A stretch of DNA of 64,000 bases. Source: Jeotgalibaca ciconiae. Lineage in GTDB: Bacteria; Bacillota; Bacilli; Lactobacillales; Aerococcaceae. The stretch spans positions 124,001 through 188,000 of the forward strand of contig NZ_CP034465.1 of the NCBI RefSeq assembly GCF_003955755.1. Reading direction: 5' to 3'. A program made the position numbers and the translations under genes. The stretch's first letter is position 1. Each line of letters opens with the position of its first letter. The notes below the pieces were generated by a model. That model was not told the DNA's origin. It did no database searches and saw nothing but the letters and a program-made list of their open reading frames with translations. Below, one piece after another: positions 9,244-17,612 of this stretch.

Positions 9244-10347
9244 TTAGAAAGCTTCTAATTTGTGAATAGCGGAAGCGATAATAGCTGTATTCACTGGATA
9301 AGGTAAATGATGAACAGGTAATTCTGGTTTGCTAGCCTGAATCGCAATAAAATCAATTTCACTTTCAGTTAAATGAGATAATCCCATATCAAATAAAGAG
9401 GTGGGAATACCCAATGAACGATAAAAAGATTGAAGCTTGGTAATCTCGTTCCACTTATTTTCAACAGCTAGTTGAACAAGAATACCATACCCAACTTTAT
9501 GTCCGTGAAGGAATTGATGAGATTCCGGATAAATTGTCACTGCATCATGAATTTCATGAGCGATTGTTGTTCGAGCTAAATCATCACCCAGTCCTCCAAC
9601 CATCCCGCTAATAGATATAATGACTTCAGAAACAGATCGGAATTCTTCTGATAATCGCCCTTGTTCTAAATCAGCCAAGGCTTGTTGTCCTTTTTCCAAA
9701 ATGGTTGTTTGACATAATTTGGCTGCCGCACGTGCCATGGTTAAAATAGGACTCTCTTTAAAGACAGACTGAGCTAAAATCTCTTCAGATTCATACCATT
9801 TTGCCAGTGTATCTGCCATTCCTGCAATAAAATACTCTCTTGGAGCATCAATAATAAGTCGAGGTTCCACCAGTAATAGAGAAGCTTGCGCAGGAAGCAC
9901 ATCCAAGCGATCAAAGCTTCCGTCTGCATGGTAGAGAACACTTACTGGCGTCCATGGAGCACAGTTGCTAGCTAAAGTTGGAATTAAAATAAACGGGCGT
10001 CGGTCTGCAAGATAGGCAGCATATTTAACAGCATCCATGATTTTCCCCCCGCCAACTCCTATAACAGTATCAACACCTGATTCCATAATTAGTTCTTTTA
10101 ATTGATCGATAGACGTTTCAGTACATTCTCCTGAAAATAAAAATTCATGAATGGAAAAATTCGAACGATAAATATTTTTCAAGTAGTTGCGCGCTTTTTT
10201 CCATGATTCTTTTCCATGTATAATTAAAATGTTCGAACTGTCTAATTGACGGAGATGATCAGGCAAAGACTCTAATACTCCTTCTTCGCAAATATATTGC
10301 TGAGGACCTACACGAACAGTTGAAGAAAAAAAGTGATTATTTTGCAT
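9244..10347 (-). CDS. Iron-containing alcohol dehydrogenase / glycerol dehydrogenase-family oxidoreductase
   Basis: Protein of about 367 residues with a dinucleotide-binding N-terminal half (VIGVGGGKIMDAVKYAA) and the LIPTLASNCAPWTPVSVL segment of glycerol-dehydrogenase-like enzymes. The metal-binding half has GMADTLAKWYESEE, TIAHEIHDAV and FLHGHKVGYGI supplying Asp and His ligands. It resembles the HcxA/YbdH and EgsA-like branch more than classical alcohol dehydrogenases, and the substrate is uncertain. The start was placed at ATG 10347. Longer starts are unlikely because the -10 TATAAT (10388-10393) overlaps the ATG at 10389, and GGGGG lies about 10 nt before 10347. Confidence 0.85.
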   Translation of the reverse strand: MQNNHFFSSTVRVGPQQYICEEGVLESLPDHLRQLDSSNILIIHGKESWKKARNYLKNIYRSNFSIHEFLFSGECTETSIDQLKELIMESGVDTVIGVGGGKIMDAVKYAAYLADRRPFILIPTLASNCAPWTPVSVLYHADGSFDRLDVLPAQASLLLVEPRLIIDAPREYFIAGMADTLAKWYESEEILAQSVFKESPILTMARAAAKLCQTTILEKGQQALADLEQGRLSEEFRSVSEVIISISGMVGGLGDDLARTTIAHEIHDAVTIYPESHQFLHGHKVGYGILVQLAVENKWNEITKLQSFYRSLGIPTSLFDMGLSHLTESEIDFIAIQASKPELPVHHLPYPVNTAIIASAIHKLEAF

Positions 10348-10387
10348 ATTTTGCATACCCCCACGTGATAGTTTAATTGTGTAATTC

Positions 10388-10393
10388 ATTATA
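10388..10393 (-). promoter_or_regulatory. -10 element of the dehydrogenase gene
   Basis: TATAAT on the minus strand overlapping an otherwise possible ATG (10387-10389). Transcription would begin downstream of that ATG, which decides the start in favour of 10347. Confidence 0.5.
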
Positions 10394-10474
10394 AGCGATA
10401 ATAAACAAATTTGTGTAAAAAATTATGTTATTATATTTTTATGCATTCTTTTTACTTATGAAAGGACGTGTTTA

Positions 10475-11395
10475 ATGAATATGTTTTCCATTCTATTAAA
10501 TCAAATGCTCATGATGGCCGCCTTAATCTTCTTTGGCTTTATACTTGTACGTGCAAAAATAATCGATAGCAGCGGTGCTAAACAAATATCGACGATTCTT
10601 GCCATGTTCGTTATGCCAGCATCGATGATTGCTTCTTTCCATGCTGAGTTTAATATTGAGCGCTTGAAGCTGTTTGGTTGGGCAGTAGTTGCTGCTTTAA
10701 TTACTATAATAAGCCGAATCTTTATTAACTACTTTGTATTTAAAAAAGAAAATCGTACTGAAAAATACGCCGCAACTTTTGCCAATTCAGGTTTTTTTGG
10801 TATTCCAATTGTGATTGCCTTGTTTGGTGTTGAAGGAGTATTTTTCATGACACCCTACATCATGTGTAACAATATCTTACAATGGACTTACGGCCGTGCC
10901 TTAATTTCAGGAGACAAAAAAGCTATGACCCCTCAAAAAGCATTTACGAATCCTGGTATGATTGGTGCACTTATCGGCTTAACCCTTTATATAACAAAGT
11001 TCCCTTTACCAAAATTCGCATGGAACGCGGTAGATAGCCTGGCTTCATTGAATACGTCTTTAGCAATGATTATTATTGGCAGTTATTTAGCAAACAGTAA
11101 CTTAACTGAAATCTTTAAGAATACAGCTTCCTATTTAACGGTCTTTATGCGTTTAGTTTTTACCCCTATTATCGCTATTTTAACCATCTACTTACTGCCG
11201 ATTAATAATTTTGAGGTTGAGATCGTTTTAACGATTGCTTCTGTTGCTCCCTCAGCCGTGAATACTGCCATTTTAGGAAGATTGTTTGGTGGAGATTATG
11301 AATATGGAGCTAGAATTGTTGTTCTATCGTCAATTTTTTCTATTTTCACAATCCCATTCATGATGCAATTCGCTGAATTTATTTATACATTGTAA
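10475..11395 (+). CDS. AEC family transporter (auxin efflux carrier / malate permease type)
   Basis: This 306-residue inner-membrane protein has about ten hydrophobic segments in the two-bundle arrangement of AEC transporters. N-terminal FSILLNQMLMMAALIFFGFI, the central FANSGFFGIPIVIALFG and the C-terminal APSAVNTAILGRLFGGDYE match the conserved NSGFxGxP and APxAxxxxxxA blocks. The likely cargo is a small organic anion such as malate, but it cannot be read from sequence. AAAGGACG precedes the ATG. It is divergent from the dehydrogenase gene, so a metabolic link is possible. Confidence 0.85.
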   Translation: MNMFSILLNQMLMMAALIFFGFILVRAKIIDSSGAKQISTILAMFVMPASMIASFHAEFNIERLKLFGWAVVAALITIISRIFINYFVFKKENRTEKYAATFANSGFFGIPIVIALFGVEGVFFMTPYIMCNNILQWTYGRALISGDKKAMTPQKAFTNPGMIGALIGLTLYITKFPLPKFAWNAVDSLASLNTSLAMIIIGSYLANSNLTEIFKNTASYLTVFMRLVFTPIIAILTIYLLPINNFEVEIVLTIASVAPSAVNTAILGRLFGGDYEYGARIVVLSSIFSIFTIPFMMQFAEFIYTL

Positions 11396-11396
11396 A

Positions 11397-11437
11397 GAAA
11401 AACAGAGTCCCTCCCATAAAAGAAGGACTCTGTTTTT
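11397..11437. terminator. Bidirectional terminator
   Basis: AAAAACAGAGTCC paired with GGACTCTGTTTTT, between convergent genes. Confidence 0.88.
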
Positions 11438-11441
11438 CTTA

Positions 11442-12416
11442 TTAATTAAACAAAGCTGTAATTGCTTGCCAAATTTCTCTAAAGAAGTTTGCGATTTTAT
11501 CCATCAAGCCGCTTTCTTCCGCTTGGTTAATCAAATCAGAAACTTTATCTTTTACATTATTTGCTAAATCTGATAGTTGTTCTTTCACTTGCTCTGAATC
11601 AATTGCTGAAGTTTGTTGATACTTTTCAAATAAATCGAGTAAACGATTAAATTGTTCTTGCGTGACATAGTCGCCTAGTTGTGCTCTTTCTAGCGCATCA
11701 TTGATAATTTGTTCAATATCTTCTCTAGTAGCAAGTTCTCCTTGACGCTCTTTTAACTCAGCTAAAGACTGTTTAATTTCAATCATCGCTTGATCTAATT
11801 TTGATGAATCGAAGCCTTCTTCATCTGCGTTCTCTTGAGCAATTTGATTAGTTGTTTCTAATTCTTCTTGCGCAACTTCCATGCGATCTTGTTCTAATTC
11901 TTCACCATTTACGTCAAATGCTTTATAAATCCCCGTTAATGCACTCTCTCCCGTAACACGGCTCACACTTGCTACGATAATTTTTGCATCTGATACACCT
12001 GCAGTAATTGCTGCATTCGTATATTGATCTGAAGTAATTTGAGTAATATTGTTGGGTGTTTGGATGACTACTTCCACCCCATTACCTGAGTCTTGTTTCT
12101 GTACTAGTACCGAAGAAATCATATCAGCTGTGTTTGCGGCGCCATCATTTAAATAATGTCTCAAATCTTCTCCAGTAACAGCGATTATATTCACATTATC
12201 TGTATTTTCAATTTTCAATAATTTAATTGTTTCTTCAATTTGGGTTTCTGATAATCCTCCACCATATACAAAAGTAGGTTTTCCCCATTTTTCATTGATA
12301 ACAGTCGTGTCAATTCCATTTGAACTCGCTTGAGCAGAAGTTGTTCCACTACCAACAGCAGTCCCGATTGTAAAAATACTTGTCAGCAATAACATTGTCT
12401 TACTAAATTTTTTCAT
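11442..12416 (-). CDS. DUF1002 secreted protein
   Basis: This 324-residue protein has a classical signal peptide (MKKFSKTMLLLTSIFTIG, cleavage near AQA-S). The DUF1002 domain covers about residues 40-190, with GGGLSETQIEETIKLL and ITAGVSDAKIIVASVSRVTG. The C-terminal third is charged and helical, probably coiled coil, and ends in an amphipathic helix IANFFREIWQAITALFN. Function is unknown; it is presumably exported. The start and ribosome site (AAGGAGG) are clear. Confidence 0.88.
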   Translation of the reverse strand: MKKFSKTMLLLTSIFTIGTAVGSGTTSAQASSNGIDTTVINEKWGKPTFVYGGGLSETQIEETIKLLKIENTDNVNIIAVTGEDLRHYLNDGAANTADMISSVLVQKQDSGNGVEVVIQTPNNITQITSDQYTNAAITAGVSDAKIIVASVSRVTGESALTGIYKAFDVNGEELEQDRMEVAQEELETTNQIAQENADEEGFDSSKLDQAMIEIKQSLAELKERQGELATREDIEQIINDALERAQLGDYVTQEQFNRLLDLFEKYQQTSAIDSEQVKEQLSDLANNVKDKVSDLINQAEESGLMDKIANFFREIWQAITALFN

Positions 12417-12536
12417 GTATCGATGACCTCCTTTTCTTACCCTATTCTAAAACAAAACGAATAAAATTTCCTCCAACTTGAGTCTTATTAATAAATTTTT
12501 AGAAAAGAGAGTGATTTTTACGGGAATATCCAGTCA

Positions 12537-12575
12537 ATTAAAAAAGAGAATAAGTTTTTATCCTCATCCTCTTTT
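12537..12575 (-). terminator. Probable terminator of niaX
   Basis: On the minus strand an imperfect stem AAAAGAGGAT/ATTCTCTTTT is followed by TTTTTTAATT, 36 bp past the niaX stop. Confidence 0.55.
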
Positions 12576-12610
12576 AGAATTTACTCCTCTATTTATTCTT
12601 GAATTCATGT

Positions 12611-13156
12611 TTATCTTCTTTGCAATGTTTTCCATACAACTTGTGCTAACCAAAAGTCAACCATACTGTGAATAACCGTTCCTAGACCAACCAAAACCAT
12701 GACAGAAAACAATAACCCTCTATCATAATAAGCTGCTGATAAGTTTCCAGCAAAATAGAAAACTGAAACAACAATTACTTCACAGATTGCATGTAGGATT
12801 CCTATAATTCCGTTAAATAACCAAGTCGCTTTCTTATTTTGTAATAAGTTCGGATTTTTTTCTAGATATTTTCCACCAAAAAATGCAAAGACCATGTGGC
12901 TCGCAGCTCTTAAAGAGATAACGATTGGAAAACCGCCTAACAGGAAACCAATCGCGGTACCAAAGGCAACCGTTACTGCTACAAATGGTGAAATAAACAT
13001 TGCAATAAATGTTGCAACGTGACTTGCTAGTGTAAACGAAGCCGGCTCCAAAACAATTTTTATTGGCGAAATCATTGGAATAAGAATACCAATTGCAATT
13101 AGCAACGCAGCCGTGGTAATCGTTCGAGTGTTTGTTCTTCTGTTCAATGGGATCAT
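12611..13156 (-). CDS. niaX: ECF transporter S component, probable niacin transporter NiaX
   Basis: Integral membrane protein of about 180 residues with five or six hydrophobic segments (TITTAALLIAIGILIPMI; VAVTVAFGTAIGFLLGG; the C-terminal GLGTVIHSMVDFWLAQVVW). It is typical of the substrate-binding S component of energy-coupling-factor vitamin transporters, which share EcfA/EcfT encoded elsewhere. Assignment to niacin rests mainly on the adjacent NiaR-type regulator and operator. The exact start is uncertain: AAAGG lies only 1 nt before ATG 13156 but about 10 nt before an in-frame TTG at 13147. Confidence 0.8.
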   Translation of the reverse strand: MIPLNRRTNTRTITTAALLIAIGILIPMISPIKIVLEPASFTLASHVATFIAMFISPFVAVTVAFGTAIGFLLGGFPIVISLRAASHMVFAFFGGKYLEKNPNLLQNKKATWLFNGIIGILHAICEVIVVSVFYFAGNLSAAYYDRGLLFSVMVLVGLGTVIHSMVDFWLAQVVWKTLQRR

Positions 13157-13181
13157 ACCTTTCTACATTCATCTATTCTTT

Positions 13182-13202
13182 ACAGGTGTCAAGACACCCT
13201 GT
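13182..13202. promoter_or_regulatory. Probable NiaR operator upstream of niaX
   Basis: ACAGGTGTC-AA-GACACCCTGT is a near-perfect palindrome with one extra C in the right arm. It sits just downstream of the niaX -10 box and would overlap the transcription start. Position and symmetry fit repression by the adjacent NiaR-type protein. Confidence 0.75.
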
Positions 13203-13208
13203 TAATTT

Positions 13209-13236
13209 ATTATAGAGTTCTAGAAAGAAATGTCAA
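13209..13236 (-). promoter_or_regulatory. Promoter of niaX
   Basis: TTGACA (13231-13236 complement), 16 bp, TATAAT (13209-13214 complement). Both boxes are consensus. It lies between the niaR stop and the operator. Confidence 0.85.
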
Positions 13237-13245
13237 TACTTGTTT

Positions 13246-13764
13246 TCAAGAGTACAAAATACCCGCTTCTCTTAATTGGTTTTGAATTTGCTCAAACGAT
13301 TCTTTATCTTTGCACTTAATGGTATGGATATGCACACCATCCGTTAATGAAGAGAGCATCTTTGTTCGATTTTCTTTTACATCCCTTATAAATTCATCAA
13401 CATCATGACTTGTCCGGATACGCAAAATACCAGAAAGCAAACCATATATTGGATGTTCTACTTCAACATCCACGATTTCTCCTCCATTATCGACAATTAG
13501 CTGCAACTCCATTCGAGCTTGCTCTTCTGTATGCTGGCAAACAAGTTTCCCAGTAAATCCTGTTTCAATGTTCTCCTTATTTCCATACAAATAACCCCGC
13601 GGAGTAGAAAGAATATCATTTCCTTCTGCTCGTAATAACGCAATATCACCTACAATAATTTGGCGGCTCACCTGAAAAGTATCCGCTAGATTCCTTGCTG
13701 TTATTGGATTCATTTGTTTTTCTAATAAAGATAAGATTTCGATTCTTCTTTGTGAAGCATTCAT
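13246..13764 (-). CDS. niaR: NiaR-type transcriptional repressor (HTH-3H domain)
   Basis: Protein of about 172 residues. An N-terminal winged helix of the HTH_11 type (RRIEILSLLEKQMNPITARNLADTFQVSRQIIVGDIALLR) is followed by a 3H ligand-binding domain carrying conserved histidines in VEVEHPIYGLL and GVHIHTIKC. NiaR proteins use nicotinic acid as corepressor to shut off NAD precursor uptake. The start was set to ATG 13764, which has AGGCAGGTAG about 9 nt upstream; the ATG at 13797 has no such site. niaX follows 90 bp downstream with its own regulated promoter. Confidence 0.9.
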   Translation of the reverse strand: MNASQRRIEILSLLEKQMNPITARNLADTFQVSRQIIVGDIALLRAEGNDILSTPRGYLYGNKENIETGFTGKLVCQHTEEQARMELQLIVDNGGEIVDVEVEHPIYGLLSGILRIRTSHDVDEFIRDVKENRTKMLSSLTDGVHIHTIKCKDKESFEQIQNQLREAGILYS

Positions 13765-14048
13765 ATTCACTACCTGCCTTTTCCGCTCTACTGACATTCT
13801 TTTTTGGATAAGTACTTATGGTTCTTATTGAAAGCTGTCCAGTTTATTATCTATATGATACCATTTTATCTCCTCTTTTTATGTATACATCTACTGATTA
13901 TACTGATTTTTAGCAGCGACTGAAGAAGATAATGATTAAGCTGTTAAACTCAGAACTTCCCGCTGACTTTTCTCTCTAAATAAACTATAATAAGAGAAAT
14001 TAGAATGAAGTATGATTATCAAAATGGTAGACAGAAAGGATCTGACAA

Positions 14049-14492
14049 ATGGTTGAATTAATAAATATTAGTAAAAATGAAATTGATGCTTGTTTAGCTC
14101 TTTCTGTACACGCATGGCAAGAAAAATATACTCGGCCAATTGCAGAAAACCTCGCAAGGGCTTATGTAGAACCCGAGACACTCATTCCTTTGGCAATAAC
14201 CTCTTTTGACAAACCAATTGGATTTCTGCTATTTCGGTTCGAAAAAGAAATAAATACCATTTTATTAGAAAACTTCATGATTGATTCTCACTTCCAAGAA
14301 AAAGGATATGGTACTGAGGCTCTTAGAAAGTTTGTAATTTTGGCGGAAAATATGCAGGGTTATGATAGAATAAATGGACTCATTGCAATTGGAAATTTAA
14401 ACGCTAGAAAAGCCTTTGAAAGAGCAGGTTTCATGAGGGGTGCAGTCGATTTAGAAAACCGTTTGAATGAAATGATTTTTATTTTACGTTAG
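14049..14492 (+). CDS. GNAT family N-acetyltransferase
   Basis: This 147-residue protein has the GNAT acetyl-CoA loop (SHFQEKGYGTEAL, the Q/RxxGxG/A-like motif A) and the C-terminal NLNARKAFERAGF, the usual neighbour-of-substrate motif. The acceptor substrate is unknown. AAAGGATC precedes the ATG. A small gene follows 12 bp downstream and is probably cotranscribed. Confidence 0.85.
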   Translation: MVELINISKNEIDACLALSVHAWQEKYTRPIAENLARAYVEPETLIPLAITSFDKPIGFLLFRFEKEINTILLENFMIDSHFQEKGYGTEALRKFVILAENMQGYDRINGLIAIGNLNARKAFERAGFMRGAVDLENRLNEMIFILR

Positions 14493-14504
14493 GAAAGGTG
14501 AAAA

Positions 14505-14732
14505 ATGAAACCAGAATTATACCTTGCTTACCAAGAGTGGCGCAATAGTATGCTTGATTTCCAAGAGGATTTAGCTTGGGATGAAGCAGAGGAAGCTGAT
14601 TTTGCAGTATGGGATGCCGCAGATCACCATGCAAGAGATGACTTCAATTTATTTTTAGCTTCTAAGGCGCTTGATCAAGTTAGTTTCCAAGACATGAAAG
14701 CTATGGAAATCCAATACGATGCTGAAAGCTGA
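14505..14732 (+). CDS. Small acidic hypothetical protein
   Basis: A 75-residue protein rich in Asp, Glu, Trp and Ala (DLAWDEAEEADFAVWDAADHHA), with no membrane segment. I do not recognise the family. GAAAGGTG lies 6-7 nt before the ATG, and it follows the acetyltransferase gene by 12 bp, so a two-gene transcript is likely. The stop codon is directly followed by a degenerate hairpin tail of the dispersed-element type. Confidence 0.65.
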   Translation: MKPELYLAYQEWRNSMLDFQEDLAWDEAEEADFAVWDAADHHARDDFNLFLASKALDQVSFQDMKAMEIQYDAES

Positions 14733-14733
14733 T

Positions 14734-14754
14734 AAAAAAACGGACAAGCTCGCA
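14734..14754 (-). repeat. Degenerate tail of a post-terminator element
   Basis: On the minus strand GCGAGCTTGTCCGTTTTTTT matches the terminal hairpin plus U-tract of the dispersed element with one base changed. It lies beyond the terminator of the minus-strand cupin gene, keeping the same polarity as the full copies. Confidence 0.5.
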
Positions 14755-14804
14755 TTGTAGCAACTCGTTAGATATTGAACAAAAAAATCGTAAAATCCAG
14801 CTTA

Positions 14805-14863
14805 ACTAAAAACCATCGTTCTAAGGCTTATTTATCACAAACAGGCCTCAAAACGATGTTTTT
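14805..14863. terminator. Bidirectional terminator before the cupin gene end
   Basis: Stem CATCGTT/AACGATG with an inner AAGGC/GGCCT pairing, and A- and T-tracts on both sides. It separates convergent genes. Confidence 0.7.
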
Positions 14864-15367
14864 TTAATTCCAATATTTTTTTACTGCTCCTTTTTCTCCT
14901 TCAACCGGATCATACTTGGGGACTGCTAATGATTTTATCCTGTTTTGTATTATTTCATACTCTTCTTCGCTTCCAGTTTGTTTATCCGGACTTAGTCCTT
15001 CTGGATAGGCTCCCACTATTGAAAAGTCAGCTGTAGATTCTATTTTTTTATGAGCGATTCCAGCTGGCAGCAATAAGACGTCCCCTTTTTTAAACGTGTA
15101 AATCTCTGCACCAGGTCCACCTAGCTGAACCTGGGCTTCTCCCGCTATACAACCGAGCACTTCATGCGTGTTAGAGTGAAAATGATGATAACTGAAAATC
15201 CCGTTTACCCAACCATTTGAATAACCATTTTCTTCAAACATATTTAATACATTTTGACCGCTATTTGAACCACGTATCAGTTCTGTAAGGACTTCTGGAT
15301 AATAAAGCACAGGCAACGTATTATTAGGGAATGGATTATTTTCTTTCATGTATACTGTTTCTGTCAT
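14864..15367 (-). CDS. Cupin domain protein (YjlB-like)
   Basis: This 167-residue single cupin has motif 1 spread over YHHFHSNTHEVLGCIAGEAQVQLGG (His and Glu metal ligands) and motif 2 GDVLLLPAGIAHKKI with the third His. It resembles Bacillus YjlB-type cupins of unknown substrate. There is no signal peptide. The start ATG is preceded by AAAGGATGG. Likely a metal-dependent small-molecule enzyme or sugar-binding protein; the reaction cannot be read from sequence. Confidence 0.8.
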   Translation of the reverse strand: MTETVYMKENNPFPNNTLPVLYYPEVLTELIRGSNSGQNVLNMFEENGYSNGWVNGIFSYHHFHSNTHEVLGCIAGEAQVQLGGPGAEIYTFKKGDVLLLPAGIAHKKIESTADFSIVGAYPEGLSPDKQTGSEEEYEIIQNRIKSLAVPKYDPVEGEKGAVKKYWN

Positions 15368-15458
15368 AGAAGAACCATCCTTTCAATAAACTTTTTTACT
15401 CAAATTAAGTTTGCCATTCTAGCTTTTGAATTGCAAAAAAGAAGCCTTATAAGTACAT

Positions 15459-15500
15459 AAAGATATCCCCTGAAAGAATACTTTTCAGGGGATATTTTTT
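15459..15500. terminator. Terminator of the YrrS-like gene
   Basis: ATATCCCCTGAAA paired with TTTCAGGGGATAT, with T-tract on the right and A-rich sequence on the left. Confidence 0.85.
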
Positions 15501-16134
15501 ATGATGCTGCTCGTAATTCTTCATACCTTGTAACTTGCCATCCTTTTTCTGTTACCCACGAAAGATATACTTTATATACCTGTCCACTCTCAGAATCAGT
15601 AAAAGTAACCGTTACTCGTTGCTCTCCGTTATTACCAATCCAAGTGATAATCATGTTTGCAAGTGATACTCCCGTTACTTCTGAACTTGCTTCTTTCATC
15701 TCTGCCCAATCAACGCTTGTTTCATCATACTGCGTTACATGCGGTTCACTTTGTTCTGTTCCGATTGGTTCCCAATCACCCACATATGCACGAATGACAT
15801 TTGGGTCATCTGAAGGAACTTCGTTTATTTCAGCTTCATCTTCCGATTCTTCAGGCTCTTCTGATGAGCTTTCTTCGGATTCTTCTTCTGATTCAGCACT
15901 TCCATCTTCACTGGATTCATCTTTTGGAGGAATAACAAATGACGAGTTATCACTTCCAGAATTTTGTCCTAGTTGATTCGGATCATTATCATTAGCAGAG
16001 CCTCCAAATAATAATTCAAATAAAATAATTACTACAGTTAGGACAATCAGACCGATTGAAAGATTCATGATCAGATTGGAACGTTTACTTTTTTTATGGC
16101 GTTTAGCACGCGTTTCTCTTTCTTCTTCAGGCAT
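15499..16134 (-). CDS. yrrS: YrrS family (DUF1510) membrane-anchored protein
   Basis: Protein of about 211 residues. A short basic cytoplasmic tail (TRAKRHKKSKRSN) precedes one transmembrane helix (LSIGLIVLTVVIILFELLFG). A long Ser/Glu/Asp-rich disordered linker follows, then a C-terminal DUF1510 domain (PNVIRAYVGDWEPIGTEQ to WQVTRYEEL). In Bacillus, YrrS sits next to the penicillin-binding protein PbpI, but no such gene is adjacent here. The start ATG 16134 is supported by GGAAGGGAG 8-9 nt upstream. Confidence 0.85.
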   Translation of the reverse strand: MPEEERETRAKRHKKSKRSNLIMNLSIGLIVLTVVIILFELLFGGSANDNDPNQLGQNSGSDNSSFVIPPKDESSEDGSAESEEESEESSSEEPEESEDEAEINEVPSDDPNVIRAYVGDWEPIGTEQSEPHVTQYDETSVDWAEMKEASSEVTGVSLANMIITWIGNNGEQRVTVTFTDSESGQVYKVYLSWVTEKGWQVTRYEELRAAS

Positions 16135-16217
16135 TTTTGCATCTCCCTTCCGCATAATACTAGCACATTTTTTATTGTTATTCTTTGATAATTTGGTTAC
16201 GAGAATATTTCATAAGA

Positions 16218-16682
16218 TTACAGGTTTTCCTCTTCTTGTTTTACTATTTTTATCGTCTTTAATCTAGTTTGTAAACTGAATATTGCATCTACTATAAAAA
16301 TAGCAACCGCAATTGCTCCGGATATTAATAAAGCTTCGCTTAATCTCAATTGCCCTTCTCCGTAATCGCCGTTAATAAACGAAAAAACAGCTCGATAGAC
16401 AGCTTCCCCAGGCACTAATGGTATAAATCCAGGTAGAAAATAAACAGTTGCTGGAGTTTTTAAATAACGAGCGAAATAATGAGATAAAAAAGAAATCACA
16501 ACTGCAGCAAGCAATGTAGCAGGTATTTTCTCCAAGAATTCTAACCCTACCAAATAGACAAACCATCCTAAAGAACCTGTTATGGCAGAATGTAATAACG
16601 CTCGTTTTGGAGCTTCCAGTAAAATAGCGAAAAAATATACAGAAACAAAAGCAATAAGGGATTCAAGGATAATTCGTATCAT
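16218..16682 (-). CDS. Threonine/serine exporter small subunit (DUF3815, YjjB-like)
   Basis: A 154-residue membrane protein with four hydrophobic segments. VYFLPGFIPLVPGEAVYRAV is the ThrE signature that YjjB-type proteins share with the C-terminal half of the fused exporter. It overlaps the preceding gene by 4 bp, indicating coupled translation. With the DUF1212 partner it should form a split ThrE-type amino acid exporter. Confidence 0.85.
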   Translation of the reverse strand: MIRIILESLIAFVSVYFFAILLEAPKRALLHSAITGSLGWFVYLVGLEFLEKIPATLLAAVVISFLSHYFARYLKTPATVYFLPGFIPLVPGEAVYRAVFSFINGDYGEGQLRLSEALLISGAIAVAIFIVDAIFSLQTRLKTIKIVKQEEENL

Positions 16683-17449
16683 AAACCTAATCTACCCCCA
16701 ATCACTAATCCGGAACCAATGCCAATCGCAATAAAAATAGCAATCACAAAAGCCTCCAACACCTTTGCCCCTCCCGACATATAATCTCCTTTAAAAATAT
16801 CTCGGACTCCATTTGTCATAGCGGTACCAGGAAGCAGCGGCATAATCGCTGAAACAATCAGCAAGTCACCTTGTAACCCCAATGGAACAACTTTTGTAAT
16901 AAAACTCGTTAACAAAGCAATAATAAAACTAGCCACCATATCTAAAATAAATGGTCTGACCATCCATCGTCTCCCATAATGAGTAATAAGAGTCACTGTG
17001 GCAGATATAGGTAAAAGAAAGATAAAATCAATCCATTTCCCACCATACATAATTAAAATCATCTGAATAAAGCTAAATATCGCCAAGTTTTTTCGAAAAG
17101 CATCGTATTGAATTTCATCGATATTCTGTAAGAATGAATAGGCTTCTTGTATCGTAATAATCCCTTCAGTAAACCTTCGAGAAACATCATTAACTTTCGT
17201 TATCTTATTCAGATTTGTGGTACGGTTCGATATACGTTTCACAACTGTAATGGCATCCATATTCGGACTATCCAACGTTGCAATCAGTCCCGTCGTAATC
17301 GCGATTGCATCAATCATCTCTAAATTTGTTTTTTTCAAAATCCGAGTGACGGTCTCTTCAACTCGATAGGTTTCTGCGTTGCTTTCTAGCATGATTTTCC
17401 CTGCAAGTACAGCAGTGTCCATATATAATTCATAATCCATTTCAGGCAT
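16679..17449 (-). CDS. Threonine/serine exporter ThrE large subunit (DUF1212, YjjP-like)
   Basis: Protein of about 256 residues. A soluble N-terminal domain (AGKIMLESNAETYRVEETV) is followed by five membrane segments and the conserved IMPLLPGTAMTNGVRDIFKG block of ThrE/YjjP exporters. The start was chosen at ATG 17449 because AAAGGAGA lies 7 nt upstream; the first in-frame ATG (17467) overlaps that site. It is the first gene of a two-gene operon with the small subunit. Confidence 0.88.
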   Translation of the reverse strand: MPEMDYELYMDTAVLAGKIMLESNAETYRVEETVTRILKKTNLEMIDAIAITTGLIATLDSPNMDAITVVKRISNRTTNLNKITKVNDVSRRFTEGIITIQEAYSFLQNIDEIQYDAFRKNLAIFSFIQMILIMYGGKWIDFIFLLPISATVTLITHYGRRWMVRPFILDMVASFIIALLTSFITKVVPLGLQGDLLIVSAIMPLLPGTAMTNGVRDIFKGDYMSGGAKVLEAFVIAIFIAIGIGSGLVIGGRLGL

Positions 17450-17612
17450 CGAATCATCTCCTTTCATGGTCTGTTTCTTTTCATTTTCAGTATAGCGTAT
17501 TCTAACATTACTTTCCTTAGTTTCATTCGATTATTCCCAAATGTTATCTTTTGACTTTTATTAAAAAGAAGCATACCTTTACTTTAAGTGAAAAATATAA
17601 GGAGGGTTCAAT

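Noticed and set aside
12834-13172. 112-codon frame on the same strand as niaX
   Set aside because: Out-of-frame reading of niaX with low-complexity Asn/Cys-rich composition.
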